Origin: JAUNQW01 sp043424615
Lineage (GTDB): Bacteria; Bacillota; Bacilli; Lactobacillales; Carnobacteriaceae_A
Reading direction: 5' to 3'
NCBI GenBank assembly: GCA_043424615.1
Contig: JBHWOX010000012.1
Span: forward strand, 1-26,198
Length of the DNA stretch: 26,198 nt
Position 1 is the first letter of the stretch; every line of letters begins with the position of its first letter. Positions 23,496-26,198 of this stretch are shown one piece after another. The notes under the pieces are model-generated. The model had not been told where the DNA came from. It worked only from the letters and a program-made list of their open reading frames with translations, and did no database searches. The position numbers were made by a program, and so were the translations under genes.

Positions 23496-24578
23496 ATGCG
23501 AACACTTAAAAAATACTTACTAGCGGCTGGTATCACGACTATAATCCTTGCCGGCGGCATCCAACGCCTGCGTCAAAAAGAAAAACGAAAATCTGATATC
23601 CATCAGCCAGAAGGAATTGATTGGTCGGGGTTGGTTGAACTTAACGGTAGTCACCAATACCTACAGATTCGTGGTCAAAAACAAACCAACCCCCTTATGA
23701 TTTATCTTCATGGCGGTCCAGGAACCACCTACTCTCCTATCTCCTATAAAATACAACAGGATTTAGAAGGTGATTTTACCCTCATTCATTGGGACCAACG
23801 AGCTGTCGGACGCAGCCATTTTTATAGTCAGGATCGAGCCAAAGCTCCGTCTTTAGACCAGCTGATCAAAGACTTAGATCAGCTGATTCAACATCTAAAA
23901 GTATACTTTAATCAAGATCAGGTCTTTTTGTTGGGCCATTCTTGGGGATCAGTTATTGGTGTGTCTTATTGCCAAGCTTTCCCTGAAAATGTTGCGGCTT
24001 ATATTGGCGTCAGCCAGGTGACTAATCTCATGCAATCGGACCGTTGGGCAGTTCATTCGGCTGCAAAAAAAGCCAACAATAACCGTGGCCAAAAATTTGT
24101 CAAGAAGATGAAAAAGTTCCAGGGAGAGATATTGGAAGAAGGCAGAGTGCCAGTTAAGGAATTTATCTCCTACCGTGCCTTTTGCTATCTTTATTTGCCC
24201 TTTGTCGGTGGGAAATCTGCCTTAAAACTTATTGCTTATGGTCTCATATCCCCCCAAGCAGGCTGGCTGGATTACAAGTGGTATCTCATGGCCGCTCTGA
24301 ATTTGAACTTTTATAATCGAGTGTGTCACCCTATGCTGTTGGACTTGTTCACCTATCACTGGCAAGTGGAATCTTTGGATATGCCTGCTTTCTTTATCTT
24401 TGGCCAATGGGATACTCTGACCCCTGTTGAACAATTTATCCCCTATTTCCAACAATTGCACGCGCCAAACAAGGCTTTAAAAATTATGGAAGGCTTCAGC
24501 CATAATCCTATGATTGATGACCCGCAAGCTTTTGCTCAAACCATAAAAAGACTATTAGCCAGCTCTGACCTCCATTGA
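23496..24578 (+). CDS. Alpha/beta hydrolase, proline-iminopeptidase-like, membrane-anchored or exported
   Basis: A 360-residue hydrolase. The N-terminus has a hydrophobic segment (about 5-21) after basic residues and no clear cleavage site, so the enzyme is probably anchored with its catalytic domain outside. Catalytic features: HGGPG (72-76, oxyanion hole), nucleophile Ser149 in GHSWGS, Asp306 in FGQWDTLTP and His336 in GFSHNP. HGGPG together with DQRAVGRS resembles the prolyl aminopeptidase (S33) group, but the substrate is open. The ATG at 23496 follows AGGAG by seven bases; a longer in-frame start at 23442 lacks a site. It is a single-gene unit, closed by the hairpin at 24595-24640. Confidence 0.85.
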   Translation: MRTLKKYLLAAGITTIILAGGIQRLRQKEKRKSDIHQPEGIDWSGLVELNGSHQYLQIRGQKQTNPLMIYLHGGPGTTYSPISYKIQQDLEGDFTLIHWDQRAVGRSHFYSQDRAKAPSLDQLIKDLDQLIQHLKVYFNQDQVFLLGHSWGSVIGVSYCQAFPENVAAYIGVSQVTNLMQSDRWAVHSAAKKANNNRGQKFVKKMKKFQGEILEEGRVPVKEFISYRAFCYLYLPFVGGKSALKLIAYGLISPQAGWLDYKWYLMAALNLNFYNRVCHPMLLDLFTYHWQVESLDMPAFFIFGQWDTLTPVEQFIPYFQQLHAPNKALKIMEGFSHNPMIDDPQAFAQTIKRLLASSDLH

Positions 24579-24594
24579 CCTCCTACCATCACCA

Positions 24595-24643
24595 TAAAAA
24601 AGCTCTCCTCACTGAGTCATTTTCAGCGGGAGAGCTTTTATTA
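24595..24643. terminator. Bidirectional intrinsic terminator between the hydrolase and TVP38-like genes
   Basis: AAAAGCTCTCC pairs with GGAGAGCTTTT around an imperfect inner stem (CTGA/TCAG). T tracts flank it on both strands; the genes on either side converge on it. Confidence 0.85.
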
Positions 24644-25228
24644 AAATAAAGACTGGAGAAGGAGCTCCACAATGCCATGTACGATGAGAAGGACAGAGAT
24701 TTTGCCTATCAAGATGGTGAACAGAAAAAAGCGGCTATTCATCCTGGAAATGCCAGCCAGATAAGAAAGGACGTCAGCGGGAGTAAAGGGGGTCAACATC
24801 AGGAGGAAAAAGATGGGTTGAGCATGTTTTTGATCTTTAAAATATTGGGTGGCTTGCTGGTAAGTCTTAGTTCCAACGATGTTTTTAACTACTGAGCTTC
24901 CATAGCGCCGGCCAATCGCGAAGTTAGTCAGGGAGCCGATTACTAAAGATACGTAATTAATCAAAAAACCTTGGATGCTGCCAAAAAGAAAAGGCCCAAA
25001 GCCTAAAATTAAAGTGTTGGGCATGCCTGGAACGACGGTAAAGATATATTGGAGGAGGAAGTAGGCAACAGGCGCCATCCAACCAAAGCTGTGGATATAG
25101 CTTAAGACGCTTTGGCGAGAATTCAAATTTCCTCCTCGATATAAAAAATAAAGTAAAATCAGCAAGGATAAGGCTAATAAAAAACCTATAGCTTGCAAAC
25201 TTCTTTTGATCCAGACTTGTCGATCCAC
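24641..25228 (-). CDS. TVP38/TMEM64 family (VTT domain, DedA-like) membrane protein
   Basis: A 195-residue integral membrane protein. A first segment at about 11-30 is followed by the VTT domain (about 50-180), with FTVVPGMPNTLILGFGPFLFG and GSLTNFAIGRRYG, which hold the conserved Pro, Gly and Arg positions of the family, and LTPFTPADVLSYLAGISRM. Members of this group are thought to move phospholipids or lipid carriers across membranes; the role here is not shown. The start is a GTG at 25228, nine bases after AAGGAG. An ATG closer to that site is in another frame that gives no recognisable protein. A -10 TATAAT is at 25264-25259. Confidence 0.85.
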   Translation of the reverse strand: MDRQVWIKRSLQAIGFLLALSLLILLYFLYRGGNLNSRQSVLSYIHSFGWMAPVAYFLLQYIFTVVPGMPNTLILGFGPFLFGSIQGFLINYVSLVIGSLTNFAIGRRYGSSVVKNIVGTKTYQQATQYFKDQKHAQPIFFLLMLTPFTPADVLSYLAGISRMNSRFFLFTILIGKISVLLIVHGIVELLLQSLF

Positions 25229-25258
25229 TTAGCATCTCTCCTTTTAACTCCATTAAAA

Positions 25259-25264
25259 ATTATA
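25259..25264 (-). promoter_or_regulatory. -10 box of the TVP38-like gene promoter
   Basis: A perfect TATAAT on the minus strand, 31 bases before the GTG start. No good -35 element is seen. Confidence 0.5.
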
Positions 25265-25293
25265 CTAGAGTTATGGGAGAAAGCTAATAAAAA

Positions 25294-25322
25294 ATAGAAA
25301 AGGAGGAAGACAACCTTCCTCC
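25294..25322 (-). terminator. Intrinsic terminator of pepC
   Basis: On the minus strand GGAGGAAG pairs with CTTCCTCC, loop GTTGT, followed by TTTTCTATTTTTT; 20 bases after the stop codon. Confidence 0.9.
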
Positions 25323-25342
25323 CTTAGAATTAGAACATCTTC

Positions 25343-26198
25343 TTATTTCAATAAGGCCAGAGAACCCATAGGATCCCAGGGCTCTAATTCATTACTTTCA
25401 GTTTCATAGTTTTGGAGCCATTTTTCTGGCACATACTCTCTAGGCAAGCTCACTTGGTAAGTGTGTTCATCAAACCAAGCATCTGACATCGAAAATATTC
25501 CATCTCGACCTGATTTTTTACCCCAAGAATTTTCAACCTTCCAGTTGATGGCTTGCTCTTCTTCATCCAAGTCCACTCCGACTAGTACCATGGCATGGGT
25601 CAATAAACTGACCCCGTAATCTAAGCGGTCTTCTTTGGATAAGTGAAGGCTGTCAGCCAAGGTGTCTTCATAAGCATATAAGTCTGTGTCCATGATGCCG
25701 AGTTGGCTATTGCTCATTTTACCTACATCACAGCCAAACCAAACTGGTTGATTGTCTTGAATAGCAGCAATAGCTGATTCTTTTAAAACTTCAATTGGGA
25801 CATTGAGATATTTCACTGGATCAGCTTCATGAATACTTCCCAAATATTTGACGGTAAAGGTTTTACCAAAAGGTTTATCTTGGGTAGGGGCATGAATCAA
25901 GCTCACCATATCATCTAACTGTTGATGGGTATAGCATTGGAAGAAATCTTGTGGACGAATATTTTCAATTTTGTGGTAATGATCGTCTTTATCGCGGTAA
26001 GAATAAGTAAAGCGTTCAGGAGGATTGCCTAAGGCTTTGACCAATAAATCATAAAAGAAGTATAGGTCTTGGTCTTTTTGAAGTTGGAGTTCCTCTACAG
26101 ATGCCCCATCAGCTGCCATTTTTCTTAAATTTGCAGCATATTCCCGGCATTTATTGTTGATGATGTCATTCAGAGCGCTGGTATTGGATGAATGGAAG
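25343..26198 (-). CDS. pepC: Aminopeptidase C (C1B cysteine peptidase, bleomycin hydrolase family), 5' end outside the window
   Basis: A cytoplasmic cysteine aminopeptidase that trims peptides from the N-terminus. The frame is open to the right edge, and 284 residues are seen, roughly the last two thirds of a protein of about 445. The active-site His is in LTHAMVLVGVD and the Asn in VENSWGKKSGRDG; the nucleophile Cys lies in the missing part. Other family features: LRKMAADGAS, KYLNVPIEVLKE, VWFGCDVGK, and the C-terminal tail ending DPMGSLALLK, which in the family reaches into the active site. An internal ATG at 26119 is not the start, because coding sequence with family resemblance (NNKCREYAANLRK) continues upstream of it. 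Confidence 0.93.
   Translation of the reverse strand, partial: FHSSNTSALNDIINNKCREYAANLRKMAADGASVEELQLQKDQDLYFFYDLLVKALGNPPERFTYSYRDKDDHYHKIENIRPQDFFQCYTHQQLDDMVSLIHAPTQDKPFGKTFTVKYLGSIHEADPVKYLNVPIEVLKESAIAAIQDNQPVWFGCDVGKMSNSQLGIMDTDLYAYEDTLADSLHLSKEDRLDYGVSLLTHAMVLVGVDLDEEEQAINWKVENSWGKKSGRDGIFSMSDAWFDEHTYQVSLPREYVPEKWLQNYETESNELEPWDPMGSLALLK

Noticed and set aside
24957..25253. A 98-codon frame starting with an ATG close to a good ribosome binding site
   Set aside because: It overlaps the TVP38-like gene in another frame, and its product is not recognisable, while the GTG-started frame gives clear family motifs.
1..26198. Search for CRISPR arrays, insertion sequence ends, rRNA and tRNA genes
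   Set aside because: No regularly spaced repeats, transposase genes, rRNA blocks or cloverleaf tRNA patterns were seen on reading through the window.

Overview
The window looks like a chromosomal segment of a low-GC Gram-positive bacterium of the Lactobacillales, and an Aerococcus-like organism is my best guess. The support is strong AGGAGG-type ribosome binding sites, TTG and GTG starts, T-box, M-box and L-box leaders, an Rgg-type regulator, a PepC aminopeptidase, and a UidA beta-glucuronidase (several Aerococcus species are beta-glucuronidase positive). No rRNA, tRNA, insertion sequence, prophage or CRISPR array was seen. The genus is inference; the content is seen in the sequence.

Layout, left to right. 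Positions 1-730 are AT-rich with possible decayed coding remnants, followed by a small membrane protein gene. A beta-glucuronidase gene (uidA), a secreted DUF1002 protein gene and an Rgg/MutR-type regulator gene follow, all on the minus strand. A short-chain dehydrogenase gene is divergent from dapA, which lies behind a lysine riboswitch with its own terminator. After a GNAT gene comes a three-gene minus-strand operon: an M20 deacylase and two integral membrane proteins, the first of DUF5058 type. It is divergent from an ornithine-cyclodeaminase-family gene. The magnesium transporter gene mgtE has a complete M-box leader (promoter, aptamer, terminator) and, between the terminator and mgtE, a previously unlisted 42-codon reading frame with a good ribosome binding site. 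Next come a PepSY protein, an antibiotic-monooxygenase-like protein, a frameshifted PrsW-type protease gene, a small membrane protein, an SLC13/ArsB-like permease and a diacetyl/acetoin reductase.

The right part holds a NitT/TauT-type ABC transporter operon (permease, ATPase, lipoprotein) behind two complete T-box leaders in tandem. Both appear to have the specifier codon AUG, so the transporter is probably induced when charged tRNA-Met is low. This is the strongest functional clue in the window: a SsuABC-like importer with a cysteine-containing binding protein, placed in the methionine regulon by its leader. An alpha/beta hydrolase, a TVP38/TMEM64 membrane protein and the 3' part of pepC (running off the right end) complete the window.

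Most genes are single transcription units closed by clear intrinsic terminators. Four RNA sensors in 26 kb (lysine, Mg2+, and tRNA-Met twice) make RNA-level control the dominant regulatory theme.
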